Positions 1 to 8,781 of a DNA stretch of 64,000 nt are shown here, in pieces (position 1 is the first letter of the stretch; every line of letters starts with the position of its first letter). The DNA is from DLKC01 sp002478885. Lineage in GTDB: Bacteria > Bacteroidota > Bacteroidia > Chitinophagales > Chitinophagaceae. Position numbers and translations under genes: made by a program. The stretch is from assembly GCA_046329585.1 (NCBI GenBank), contig JAXLUI010000001.1, positions 310,001 to 374,000 on the forward strand, given 5' to 3'. The notes under the pieces were generated by a model. It made no database searches and was not told the DNA's origin. It was given only the letters and a program-made list of their open reading frames with translations.

Positions 1-2239
1 TACCGTCATTCACATAAAACCGATCCTGGTAAGCCTTCGCTCCCATTTGATAGGCGTACCCACCGGAAGTAATATAGAGATCCATATCGCCGTCTCCATC
101 GGCATCGAAAATACAAATGCCCTCATCATATCCCTGCGGTGCCGGTGCCGTTAACGGCTTTGTCTTAAAGCGATGATCCGGTTGCTGTACCAGCACACTT
201 GTAGGTTGCTGCCCGTTGCCTCCCACAATAATGTCCTGCAGGCCATCGCCGGTGATATCGGCAGCCGCGAGTGAAGGTCCTGATGCTGAAAATTTGTGCG
301 GCAGCATTCTTTGTATGTTAAAGTCAGCGAAATCATCTCCCTGGTTTATATAGTGCACCCCCGCCGCCGCAGTTATATTGCTGACCCACGTGTCCCGAGT
401 TATTCCCGCGGTTGTATAAGAAAAAGGAACCGCCTTGCTACTCCTGCTTATCAACATGGTTTGATTAACCTTCAGGTTTTTCTTTACGTCCCTTGTACCA
501 TTGGGCCAGGCTATAACAAGCGAATCAATGGCAGTTGCCGCACCCAAACCAAAATGCAGCACATTTTCCATGCTTGACATGTAACCACGGTAAGGTGTAA
601 GCTCTGCGGTTTGATGCCGGCCACTATAGTAGATATCTGCTACGGTACCAATACCATTGATATTACTTGTATCGCCACGGAATTTAATGCGGAGGTAATT
701 GTGGGGTGTTTTTTTATCGTCACTAATATTATTCCTAAGTATGGTTGCGGGCATGTTCGTGTTGTTGATTACTATATCCATATCGCCATCGCCATCAAGA
801 TCGGCATAGGCCATTCCCGAGGAAAAGGTTGGAAAATCCCAGCCCCAATCTTTTGTTTTATCGGCAAACGTTATATCACCGTTGTTGTGAAAAATGTAAT
901 TGCTCATTTTAGCTTCGGGCAACTTTAGCATAAGATCCGTTACAGCGGTTCCTGGTTGCTGGTCCCGGTAAGTGATAAAATCAAGGTCGGTTACATCTTT
1001 GGGCAACCCGTTTGTAACCATCAGGTCTTTATAACCATCCTGGTCGGCGTCCATGAATAATGCCGACCAACTCCAATCGGTGTAAGCGATCCCACTGTAT
1101 AAGCCAATTTCGCTAAATACAGGCGCGCCGATGCTGTCGCCTTCTTTTAACTGCGGGCCACGGTTTAACTGCAACGTATTTCTAACCGTCTGAAAAGGGT
1201 AGTCATAATATTTTGTGTACACATACCAGTTATAGTCGACGCTGTTCATCATCATTTTGTAGCGGTAATTGTCTTCTGCCGCCATATCGGTTTCAACCAG
1301 GTCAACAAGTCCATCGTTGTTAATGTCGGCGGCGTCATTACCCATACCATTCAGGCTTGTGTGTTTGAAATATTGCTTCGAAGCGTTGGTGAATGTTCCG
1401 TTCCGATTGTTGATATAAAGAAGGTCACCGGTTAAATAGTCGTTGCTTACATAAATGTCTTTCCAGCCATCTTTGTTAATGTCTATAATATTGATACCAA
1501 GACCATAACCTTCCCAGGAAATACCCGCCTGTTTTGATACGTCGGTAAAAACAGGCCGCTGAAACCTGTTGTTCCAATCGTTGCGGAATAGTTTGTCCGT
1601 TGTGGCAGCACTGCCATCATCTTTGACTTTGCGAAAAGTATTGGGAAGTTCCTGCCCGAGGTCGTTCACCACCATGTATAGGTCAAGATCGCCATCATTG
1701 TCATAGTCAAAAAATGCGGCCATGTGGGTGCTGCTGGTATCGTCGAGCCCGTAAGCGCCGGCCATTTCCTTAAAATGCGGAATGCCGGATTGCTTATCAA
1801 CGCCCTGGTTAACGTACAAAAGGTTTCTGCGCAATTCGGGATCGTGCCATACTGATGCGCACACGTAAATATCGTCAAGCCCGTCGTTGTTGATATCGAC
1901 AACGGCCACACCCCTGCACCATTTTTTATCACCGTCAACACCGGAAGTGCTTGTCACATCTTCAAATTCAAAGTTGCCTTTGTTCAGGTAAAGCTTGTTG
2001 GGCCCAAAGCTCGAAGTGAAATAGATATCCGGCTTTTTATCGTTGTTAAAATCACCGATACCAACACCGCCGCCGTTGTAGAGATATTGGTAGTTGATCA
2101 TATTCACGTTGTTATTCTCTTCGATTTTATTTTCGAAATCGATATGGGTCTGTTCACTGCTTAGTTGCGTAAAAAGTGGCTCGTTGCCAGAGCAGGATGC
2201 AAGAAGCATTACGGCAATTACAGGGGTTGCCAGTTTCAT
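1..2239 (-). CDS. FG-GAP/VCBS repeat lipoprotein (ASPIC/UnbV-like), 3' end outside window
   Basis: The minus frame is open from an ATG at 2239 to the left edge (about 746 codons), so the C-terminus is missing. The N-terminus MKLATPVIAVMLLASCSG is a lipoprotein signal with lipobox LASC. The rest holds many short calcium-loop motifs of the FG-GAP/VCBS type: DFNNDKKPDI, DINNDGLDDI, DYDNDGDLDL, DINKDGWKDI, DADQDGYKDL, DLDGDGDMDI and DADGDGDMDL. These are blades of an integrin-alpha-like beta-propeller. A stretch around residues 530-590, including GLGAATAIDSLVIAWPNGT, resembles the ASPIC/UnbV module that usually follows such repeats. Bacteroidota carry many paralogues as surface lipoproteins, often near glycan-use genes; the substrate cannot be told from sequence. 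It is divergent from the T9SS cargo gene at 2723. Confidence 0.85.
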   Translation of the reverse strand, partial: MKLATPVIAVMLLASCSGNEPLFTQLSSEQTHIDFENKIEENNNVNMINYQYLYNGGGVGIGDFNNDKKPDIYFTSSFGPNKLYLNKGNFEFEDVTSTSGVDGDKKWCRGVAVVDINNDGLDDIYVCASVWHDPELRRNLLYVNQGVDKQSGIPHFKEMAGAYGLDDTSSTHMAAFFDYDNDGDLDLYMVVNDLGQELPNTFRKVKDDGSAATTDKLFRNDWNNRFQRPVFTDVSKQAGISWEGYGLGINIIDINKDGWKDIYVSNDYLTGDLLYINNRNGTFTNASKQYFKHTSLNGMGNDAADINNDGLVDLVETDMAAEDNYRYKMMMNSVDYNWYVYTKYYDYPFQTVRNTLQLNRGPQLKEGDSIGAPVFSEIGLYSGIAYTDWSWSALFMDADQDGYKDLMVTNGLPKDVTDLDFITYRDQQPGTAVTDLMLKLPEAKMSNYIFHNNGDITFADKTKDWGWDFPTFSSGMAYADLDGDGDMDIVINNTNMPATILRNNISDDKKTPHNYLRIKFRGDTSNINGIGTVADIYYSGRHQTAELTPYRGYMSSMENVLHFGLGAATAIDSLVIAWPNGTRDVKKNLKVNQTMLISRSSKAVPFSYTTAGITRDTWVSNITAAAGVHYINQGDDFADFNIQRMLPHKFSASGPSLAAADITGDGLQDIIVGGNGQQPTSVLVQQPDHRFKTKPLTAPAPQGYDEGICIFDADGDGDMDLYITSGGYAYQMGAKAYQDRFYVNDG

Positions 2240-2722
2240 GAGCAGTTATAGTTTTAACCTGCTAATATAAACAAAGTTTGAAGCCCTTTTTACGTTGAAA
2301 CAAGCCCTGTGGAACGTATAAGGACTTTTATAAGCCAGGCTTTGGTAGTGATGGCTTCGCCTGTTGCGTCGCACCCTTGTACAGCAGCACACAGATCGCC
2401 GAACCAGCGCAACATCATTTCCAATGCATTATTACAGATACGCAATTTCCAGGCTTCCCGCTTTAGTTGATTTTGTGCACCTACGTACAAGTGAGTGACA
2501 CAACGAAAGCTGATAGCAGCACTTTGCCCGGAAAAAGAAATATTGACACAGATCACGCGCATGTGTGACTTCCGTCACTTTGCCGGCATTGCCAGATGAC
2601 TACTTTAGCCGCTTGTATGCACTGCAACGACCGGCACACAACTACATGAAAAAATTTGACAACCGGGAGCCGCAGCATAGAACCAGATAAAACCAGGATT
2701 ATCACTTACCAAAACAAATCGC
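2240..2722. other. Intergenic region between divergent genes
   Basis: This 483-bp gap separates two divergently transcribed surface-protein genes. It holds a paired copy of the dispersed intergenic repeat (2363-2504). Short open frames across it look like chance and have no family resemblance. Promoters for both genes must lie here, but I could not pick a clear -7/-33 pair. Confidence 0.5.
2363..2504. repeat. Dispersed intergenic repeat, inward-facing pair
   Basis: Left arm 2363-2382 reads GTTGCGTCGCACCCTTGTAC (flavour A). Right arm 2485-2504 reads GTACAAGTGAGTGACACAAC (flavour B, inverted). The arms can pair over about 16 of 20 positions around a 102-nt centre. Confidence 0.9.
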
Positions 2723-4825
2723 ATGAAAAATTTCGCCAATCAGGTTTCTTCTCAGTTGTCATGGCAAAAAACAAAGTTACTTGCCACAGGAAGCTTGCTG
2801 TTACTTTTGTTGTTACCAGCACTTTCCAATGCACAGACATTCAGCCAGCCAAGGGCCGCGCAGCTACAAACGAGACTGCAAAACAGCTTCAATAAAAAGA
2901 CGGTAAAAAGTGGCAACGCAGTTACAGCCAATAGCCCTGCGACTTTTACTGTAACGCCCGCCGACGCAGGGACCAACCCGCTGGCTAATATTATTCAGTC
3001 GCTCGTAGGAAGCGGCGTTACTGTTTCCAACATACATACAAACCTGCCTGCGACTTCAGACATCTATGGCTCGTTCAGCGGCGGTGCTACCGCCGTTGGC
3101 ATAAACAGCGGTTTGATTATGACCAGTGGCAGTGTGCTCAACGCGATTGGCCCTAATATTTCTCCCAGTACAAGCCAGGACAATGGGTTGCCTGGCTACC
3201 CTGCGCTCGACTCAGCCGGTTTTGACGCATCAGTAATATCTTTTGATGTTAAGTCGACCACTGCCTATCTCACTTTCAACTATGTATTTGCATCTGAAGA
3301 GTATAACGAATATGTAGGTAGCGTTTTCAACGATGAGTTTGCATTTTTTATTTCGGGGCCGGGCATACCGGTGGGCACAAACATTGCCCTGATCCCCGGC
3401 ACAAATACACCGGTGGCGATTAATAATGTGAACATGGGTCTTAACCCCCAGTTTTATCTTAACAATGATTCACTTGCCAATGCCGACCCAGCAAGGTTCC
3501 AGGCATTGGAATACGATGGCCTTACCAAAGTGCTAACCACATCAACCATCAGTGTTGTTCCCGGCGCAACTTATACAATTACCTTAGTGATCCAGGACGT
3601 ATCAGACGGCGTTTATGACTCTGGCGTATTTATCGAAGGCGGCAGCATTACGAGTGACTCCTGCGTTTTAAAACTTTATACCGAGCAGAAAAATGTAAGC
3701 TGCTATGGAGCCAGCGATGGCAAAATAGAAATGTCCATCGGAGGCGTTAATGGAACAGCAAATATTTTATGGTCAAACGGAGCAACAACAGCAAAAATAG
3801 AAAACCTGGCACCCGGCACCTATAATGTTTCTGTAACAGACAGTAAAGGTTGCCATGCAACGCTCTCTCCTGCCATTGTGATAACGCAGCCGGCACCACT
3901 CAAACTGCAAAAGCCTGTTATTACCAACGGTTCGTGCAGCGGTGGCAAAGGATCGGCAACGCTTGCAGCTTCAGGCGGAACGGCTCCTTACAGTTTTACA
4001 GTTGGCACAACCACCAATACAACCGGCATATTTACCGACCTGATGCCAGGTGCTTACAGTTATTCCGTAACAGATGCACATGCATGCGTGGCCAACGGTT
4101 CGTTTGTGATAAAACAAGCTTCCGGTTTCAGCTGCTCCGTTACTGTAACACCAACGCGTACTGTTGCTGGCCAGGCAACGAAAACAATTTATCTTGGTTA
4201 TGGCCAGCAATACGTAACGCTCACCGGTAATGCCTCGGGCACCGGAACCTACTCATATGACTGGGGTATTGCCGGCAGCGGTCGCACGATACAGGTTAAT
4301 CCAACCGTTACTACAACGTATAATCTTACCGTTACAGATTTGCTCACCGGTTGCAGTTCTTACTGCAGTGTAACGATCAATGTGATCGATGTGCGTTGCG
4401 GTTCATTGCTCGATAAAGTGCTTATCTGCAGCTTTGATTCCACCGCAGGCCAGAAAACAACAAAGTGCGTAAAATACAATACGGTAGCCAAGTCTCTGAA
4501 AGCCGGTGCACAGCTCGGATCATGTACGGCAGCGGCTTCCGCTATCAGCAGCCTTGTAACAACCAATGCGGTTTCCTTTGGCCTGAAGGCTTCGCCAAAT
4601 CCAACCGCGGATCAGTTTACGCTGCAGGTAGCGACAAATAATGTCAAAGACAAAATAAGTGTAAGAATTATGGATTTCAGCGGCCGGCAAGTTGAGGTAA
4701 GGAACAATGTTAGCGCAGGGCAAGTGATTCAAATTGGTGCCGGTTATAAGCCCGGAACCTATATTGCTGAACTGATACAGGGCACAGAACGTGTTGCAGT
4801 TAAGCTCGTAAAATATAACCACTAA
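2723..4825 (+). CDS. Secreted choice-of-anchor L / SprB-repeat protein with T9SS type A sorting tail
   Basis: 700 aa. An N-terminal signal peptide (hydrophobic run at residues 22-35, cleavage near SNAQ) precedes a choice-of-anchor L domain (about residues 85-265) with the typical LTFNYVFASEEYNEYVGS and NDEFAFFISG motifs. Two SprB-type repeats follow (about 325-395 and 400-465: CYGASDGKIEMSIGG, LAPGTYNVSVTDSKGC; second LMPGAYSYSVTDAHAC), then a PKD-like Ig domain (about 485-555). The last 80 residues (KASPNPTADQFTLQV ... KPGTYIAEL) form a T9SS type A sorting domain. It is likely exported and anchored at the cell surface, with an adhesive or gliding-related role by analogy with SprB. No operon partner; a strong terminator follows. 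Confidence 0.88.
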   Translation: MKNFANQVSSQLSWQKTKLLATGSLLLLLLLPALSNAQTFSQPRAAQLQTRLQNSFNKKTVKSGNAVTANSPATFTVTPADAGTNPLANIIQSLVGSGVTVSNIHTNLPATSDIYGSFSGGATAVGINSGLIMTSGSVLNAIGPNISPSTSQDNGLPGYPALDSAGFDASVISFDVKSTTAYLTFNYVFASEEYNEYVGSVFNDEFAFFISGPGIPVGTNIALIPGTNTPVAINNVNMGLNPQFYLNNDSLANADPARFQALEYDGLTKVLTTSTISVVPGATYTITLVIQDVSDGVYDSGVFIEGGSITSDSCVLKLYTEQKNVSCYGASDGKIEMSIGGVNGTANILWSNGATTAKIENLAPGTYNVSVTDSKGCHATLSPAIVITQPAPLKLQKPVITNGSCSGGKGSATLAASGGTAPYSFTVGTTTNTTGIFTDLMPGAYSYSVTDAHACVANGSFVIKQASGFSCSVTVTPTRTVAGQATKTIYLGYGQQYVTLTGNASGTGTYSYDWGIAGSGRTIQVNPTVTTTYNLTVTDLLTGCSSYCSVTINVIDVRCGSLLDKVLICSFDSTAGQKTTKCVKYNTVAKSLKAGAQLGSCTAAASAISSLVTTNAVSFGLKASPNPTADQFTLQVATNNVKDKISVRIMDFSGRQVEVRNNVSAGQVIQIGAGYKPGTYIAELIQGTERVAVKLVKYNH

Positions 4826-4843
4826 CAGCGTTTATAACGCCAC

Positions 4844-4878
4844 AAAAGGGACAGCGAATATGCTGTCCCTTTTTGTTT
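4844..4878 (+). terminator. Rho-independent terminator
   Basis: The 12-nt arms AAAAGGGACAGC and GCTGTCCCTTTT enclose a 6-nt loop and are followed by further T residues. It lies 19 bp after the stop of the 2723 gene. Confidence 0.85.
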
Positions 4879-4946
4879 TTAATTACGTGTACCCATATTC
4901 CAAAAAATACAGTTTTGTAACAGGCTGCAGTGCTCATCTCGTCTTC

Positions 4947-4966
4947 GTTGCGTCGCACCCTTCAGG
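4947..4966 (+). repeat. Dispersed intergenic repeat, single arm
   Basis: GTTGCGTCGCACCCTTCAGG, flavour A with a diverged last few bases, between the convergent genes ending at 4825 and 4984. Confidence 0.8.
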
Positions 4967-4983
4967 TTTCTGCCCGCTGCGCA

Positions 4984-6210
4984 TCAAAGCAGAGCAATTT
5001 TTGCCGCGATCGTTTGCTTATCCGTTTTTGTTTTAGCAAGCATTAACGCCTGTTCAAAATATTTTTTTGCTGTTTCCCTGTCTCTGCCGGAATGCAATTC
5101 ACCGAGCAATACAAAATAAAAATGATTGCCGGTAAGCTTTAATTTTTCCGCCTCCTCAATAGCTGTTTCCTTGTTCCTCGCTTTTGACAACGCATAGGTC
5201 CTGTTTAGTGCCGCAACCGGTGAATAAGCCACTTGAAGCAACCGGTTATAAAGCTGCAAAATATTTTCCCATTTTTCTTTTGTGTCTGCCTTTATCGTAT
5301 GCCAGTAAGCAATACCCGCTTCCAAATGATATTTAGTTAACTGACTTCCGTGCGATGCCAGGTGCAGGTGATACGCCCCCCGGGCAATAAGGTCGTAGTT
5401 CCAGAGCGATTCATTTTGATCGTTGTACAAAACAATTTCACCCTGCTCATTCTTCCGCGCCGTAAACCGTGAGGCATGAAAACACATGAGGGCATATAAT
5501 GCGTTTACGTCGGGCAGGTTGGTCAGATCGTTTTGCAACAATAATAATGTGAGCCGCATGGCTTCCCGGCAAAGTTCTTCACGCAGCACCAGATCATTGC
5601 TTTCAGAATAATAACCTTCACTGAAAAGAAGATAAAGCGTTGTAAGTACTGACGACAATCGTTCACCGATAACGCCTTCGCCCGGAAACTCAATAACAAC
5701 TTTTTCCTGCCTCAGTTTTTCTTTTGCACGGTATAATCTTTTGTTGATGGTTTCCTTGTTTGTAAGAAAGGCCACGGCAATTTCTTCGATACCAAAGCCG
5801 CAAAGAATACGCAGGGCAAGCCCAACCTGCGCTTCTGCGGGTATGGATGGATGACAAACAGCGAACAGCATCTGTAACTGGCTGTCATTGATGTTCTGCT
5901 CCGAGAGATCGATCTCTGTTACTTCGGTAACGGCGGCCCCCTGTGCCATGTCCTTTGCGATCTTTGCTGCAAACAGTTTATCACGGTTGAGGTGATTCTT
6001 CGCTTTGTTCTTTGCCACTGTATACAACCATGCGACCGGATTTTCCGGAATGCCTTTATAGGACCATGTTTCAAGCGCGGCCAGGAAAGCAGCACCGGCA
6101 ATATCCTCCGCCGTTTCGATATGCTCCATACCAAAAGTTTTGCAGAGTACGGCCGCTATCTTTCTGAATTCCGTCCTGAACAAATGCGGTATTAGCTCCT
6201 GCTGCAGCAT
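4984..6210 (-). CDS. ECF-type RNA polymerase sigma factor (ECF42-like, DUF6596)
   Basis: 408 aa from the ATG at 6210 (MLQQELIPHLFRTEFRKI). A longer frame to 6372 exists, but its first 54 residues do not look like sigma factor. Sigma-70 region 2 covers about residues 10-75 (GAAFLAALETWSYKGIPENP) and region 4 about 115-165 (the segment around EIAVAFLTNKETINKRLYRAK). The roughly 220-residue helical C-terminal extension (RLTLLLLQN, YHLEAGIAYWH, SPVAALNRTYALSKA) is the TPR-like tail that marks the ECF42 group. ECF42 genes are regularly paired with small DGPF/YCII proteins, as here (6411-6764, same strand). The signal and regulon are unknown; no anti-sigma gene is adjacent. Confidence 0.87.
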   Translation of the reverse strand: MLQQELIPHLFRTEFRKIAAVLCKTFGMEHIETAEDIAGAAFLAALETWSYKGIPENPVAWLYTVAKNKAKNHLNRDKLFAAKIAKDMAQGAAVTEVTEIDLSEQNINDSQLQMLFAVCHPSIPAEAQVGLALRILCGFGIEEIAVAFLTNKETINKRLYRAKEKLRQEKVVIEFPGEGVIGERLSSVLTTLYLLFSEGYYSESNDLVLREELCREAMRLTLLLLQNDLTNLPDVNALYALMCFHASRFTARKNEQGEIVLYNDQNESLWNYDLIARGAYHLHLASHGSQLTKYHLEAGIAYWHTIKADTKEKWENILQLYNRLLQVAYSPVAALNRTYALSKARNKETAIEEAEKLKLTGNHFYFVLLGELHSGRDRETAKKYFEQALMLAKTKTDKQTIAAKIALL

Positions 6211-6410
6211 ATTAAAGACAATAGCGTGAAAAATTTCTTTCCCTGCCGAAAATAAACACTTCAACATCCGCTGCCAGAAACTACAGACGTTGAAGTGTGC
6301 GATTCCGGATAAGCCACATCGCGCAAGGAAGATGCCATGGGTTCTAAAAGCCGGGCACCAAAAAAATTCCATTGCAGATCAACGCGGGTTTATGGAAAAC
6401 AACGTCAGTA

Positions 6411-6764
6411 TTAATGCACGCCATCATTCTTAGCGATCTTACGCACTTCTACGCTGTTACCTTCGCCCTGCAAAACGGGGCAGCCTTTGGCAAACCCAAC
6501 CGCCTCATCAACCGAATCGGCTTTTACTATAATAAATCCACCGATGGTTTCTTTTACATCGCCAAAAGGCCCGTTTGTAACCACGCTGTTATGTCGCACC
6601 ACACGCGCATCGGCAAAGGGCAGACCTGTTCCGCTGATGAACTTATTTTGCGCAGCGATGCCGCCGATCCAATCCATTGTTTGCTGCATCCAAACCTGTA
6701 TCTGTTCGGGTGATGCTACTTTGCTGCCGTCTTCATGCCTGAAGATTAAAACATACTCGTCCAT
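6411..6764 (-). CDS. YCII-related (DGPF) protein, partner of the ECF42 sigma factor
   Basis: 117 aa, close to the usual length of DGPF proteins. A dimeric alpha+beta YCII fold is indicated by MDEYVLIFRHEDGSK at the start and by the family signature near residue 65, here GPFGDVKETIGGF (consensus DGPFAETKE), then KADSVDEAVGFAKGCP. It lies 200 bp upstream of the sigma gene on the same strand and is probably co-transcribed with it. The biochemical role of these proteins is not settled; the pairing suggests a role in sensing or in controlling the sigma factor. Confidence 0.88.
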   Translation of the reverse strand: MDEYVLIFRHEDGSKVASPEQIQVWMQQTMDWIGGIAAQNKFISGTGLPFADARVVRHNSVVTNGPFGDVKETIGGFIIVKADSVDEAVGFAKGCPVLQGEGNSVEVRKIAKNDGVH

Positions 6765-6910
6765 AAATGTTCATTTAAATGTGATTGAAAATAGTGATTA
6801 TACATCAATAACAAATGAATGCAGCCAGATTGGACAAGCAGCAAAAAATAACCGCCAGCCACAGTTGCGGGAAGTGGGCCGCTGCGCAAAATCATAACTG
6901 TTTACCTAAG

Positions 6911-8314
6911 TTATTTTACCGGCTTTTTGAGGTAGGGCTTTATTAAAAAGAAATAGATGGCAATAGCCAGTAGCATAACGATGATAAAGAAAAAGTAATA
7001 ACGTGAGCCGGTTAAGCCTGAAAACAAGCCGCCACCAGCAATGCTGCCGTTTATCACTGACAGTATGATATTACCGATGGAGAGCGACAACAGAAAAAAA
7101 GCCATGATGGTGCTTTTCATCCTTTCGGGCGCCTGTGTATAAGCGTATTCCAACCCTGTTTGATAAATGAGCACTTCAGCGATGGTGAGCAACATATAGG
7201 CGAAAAACTGCCAGCCAACGTTTGGCTGAAAGCCTTTGTCAATCTCTGTTTGCAGCCAATAAACAATGGTTATGGCCGACAGGCTGATGATAAAGCCGAG
7301 ACCAAACTTGTTTAGCGGGTTTACTTTCACCCCTCTTCGTTCGAGAAACGGAAAAAGTACAAAAGTGAAAAACGGGATAAAGAATAGCACGAGCATTCCG
7401 TTGGCTGATTGCACCTGTTCGGGCAGCCATTGAATCCCTAAAAAATGCAGGTCTGTTTTCTGAGCCTGCAATATCCACTCAGAAGTGCTTTGGTAATAGA
7501 GTGCATAAAAAACAGGAACCATTGAAAAGAATACCAGTATACGCCATACCGCTTTTACCCCTTTGACCATTTCTTCAGAATATTTATGCCTCGCAACATC
7601 GAGTACCGTTTCGCCGGCTTTTCTTTTATTGATGTTTGCGATTGCATACATATTCACGGCCACAAAATTTTCTTTACGTATGCCGGCCGCGGGTTTTCTT
7701 ATGAACTTATTTCTGCCGGCTACAAATATGATGGTGGCAATGCCCATGAGTATTCCCGGAATACCGAATGCCCAGGCATAGCCAAAGTTCTCAGACACGT
7801 AGGGTATGCAGATCTGCGAGAGAAATGCGCCGATATTGATACAAAAAAAGAAGAGGCCAAATGCTTTTGGAATAAGCGATTTGTTGCTATCGTCAAACTG
7901 GTCGCCCACGTTGGAAGATACACATGGCTTTATACCTCCGGCCCCAAGGGCAATGCAGACAAGACCCGCACTAAAACCACTGATATTGGCGGGAAATAAT
8001 GATAAGAGTAAATGTCCTGCACAATACACTACCGACAGGTAAACGATGGTTTTGTATTTCCCCAAAAACCAGTCGGCAAGCAACCCGCCAAGCACGGGCA
8101 AAAAATAAACGAGTGAAAAAAACAGGTGCACCATGTTGCTGCTTTGCGCGTTGGCAACCGTGCTTAGAGACGGATCTCCTGAAGGATTGAAAAATTGCTT
8201 TACCAGGAAAGTAGTGAGTATGGCGCTCATTCCATAAAAGCTGAAACGCTCAGCTATTTCATTCCCCATGATGTATGGAATGCCGGCGGGCAGCTTTGCT
8301 TGTTGTTTTGGCAT
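6911..8314 (-). CDS. Proton-dependent oligopeptide transporter (POT/PTR2, MFS)
   Basis: 467 aa from the ATG at 8314 (MPKQQAKLPAGIPYIMGNEIA); in-frame ATGs at 8332 and 8377 are possible but add residues the family lacks. The first helix carries NEIAERFSFYGMSAIL, matching the POT motif ExxERFxYYG that binds protons and peptide. The second signature region LGAGGIKPCVSSNVGDQFDD corresponds to the PTR2 motif (GxGxxKPxxxxFGGDQF). About 12-14 hydrophobic segments are visible. It should take up di- and tripeptides with protons across the inner membrane. Single gene, divergent from 8782. Confidence 0.92.
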   Translation of the reverse strand: MPKQQAKLPAGIPYIMGNEIAERFSFYGMSAILTTFLVKQFFNPSGDPSLSTVANAQSSNMVHLFFSLVYFLPVLGGLLADWFLGKYKTIVYLSVVYCAGHLLLSLFPANISGFSAGLVCIALGAGGIKPCVSSNVGDQFDDSNKSLIPKAFGLFFFCINIGAFLSQICIPYVSENFGYAWAFGIPGILMGIATIIFVAGRNKFIRKPAAGIRKENFVAVNMYAIANINKRKAGETVLDVARHKYSEEMVKGVKAVWRILVFFSMVPVFYALYYQSTSEWILQAQKTDLHFLGIQWLPEQVQSANGMLVLFFIPFFTFVLFPFLERRGVKVNPLNKFGLGFIISLSAITIVYWLQTEIDKGFQPNVGWQFFAYMLLTIAEVLIYQTGLEYAYTQAPERMKSTIMAFFLLSLSIGNIILSVINGSIAGGGLFSGLTGSRYYFFFIIVMLLAIAIYFFLIKPYLKKPVK

Positions 8315-8781
8315 AGAGCGAGGAAGATACATTTTTCCGCCAAAAGCAACTGCGTTCCTGTAAAATGTTTTATGCAAAAAAGGCCAATTGAACTGCCGGT
8401 TTTAATTGCAACGAAAGAATGGCATTGTTAGCCAGACTTTTGAATTGCTATAAGGCTTTGGTTGCGTCGCACACTGCATCGTTCAACTCTATGGTCAGCA
8501 ATTAACAGCAACCGTAATTGGTTTCAAGTGTTACGTGCGTGCTGCCGGATGACCCGCTGTACAAGTGTGCGACGCAACGATGCCGCCACATGCTGTATTG
8601 CCGGGTACCCAATGCCTCTTTTAAATTTTTTTGATAACCACGGGCTGCGGCTTTGCACGGTTTTTCAGAAGTTATCACCAACCGCTGTTTACTAACAAAC
8701 GTTGCTATAAAAAAAACAGACTTTTGTTTGTATAATCAGCATTCCAAAACCAAAACCTATCTGTGGTAACAGATACCAGCG
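8315..8781. other. Intergenic region between divergent genes
   Basis: 467 bp. It holds a paired repeat (8461-8578). The AT-rich stretch 8690-8760 probably contains the promoter of the 8782 gene, but no confident -7/-33 pair was found. Nothing else recognised. Confidence 0.5.
8461..8578. repeat. Dispersed intergenic repeat, inward-facing pair
   Basis: Left arm 8461-8480 GTTGCGTCGCACACTGCATC and right arm 8559-8578 GTACAAGTGTGCGACGCAAC, both flavour A. Outside the right arm the extended consensus continues (GCCGCCACATGCTGTATTGC). Confidence 0.9.

Noticed and set aside
296..928. Plus-strand open frames at 296-577 and 611-928
   Set aside because: They are mirror frames of the FG-GAP gene on the other strand, with no family resemblance.
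4984..6372. Longer frame extending the sigma factor to 6372
   Set aside because: The extra 54 residues are Cys- and Trp-rich and unlike sigma region 2; the ATG at 6210 fits family length.
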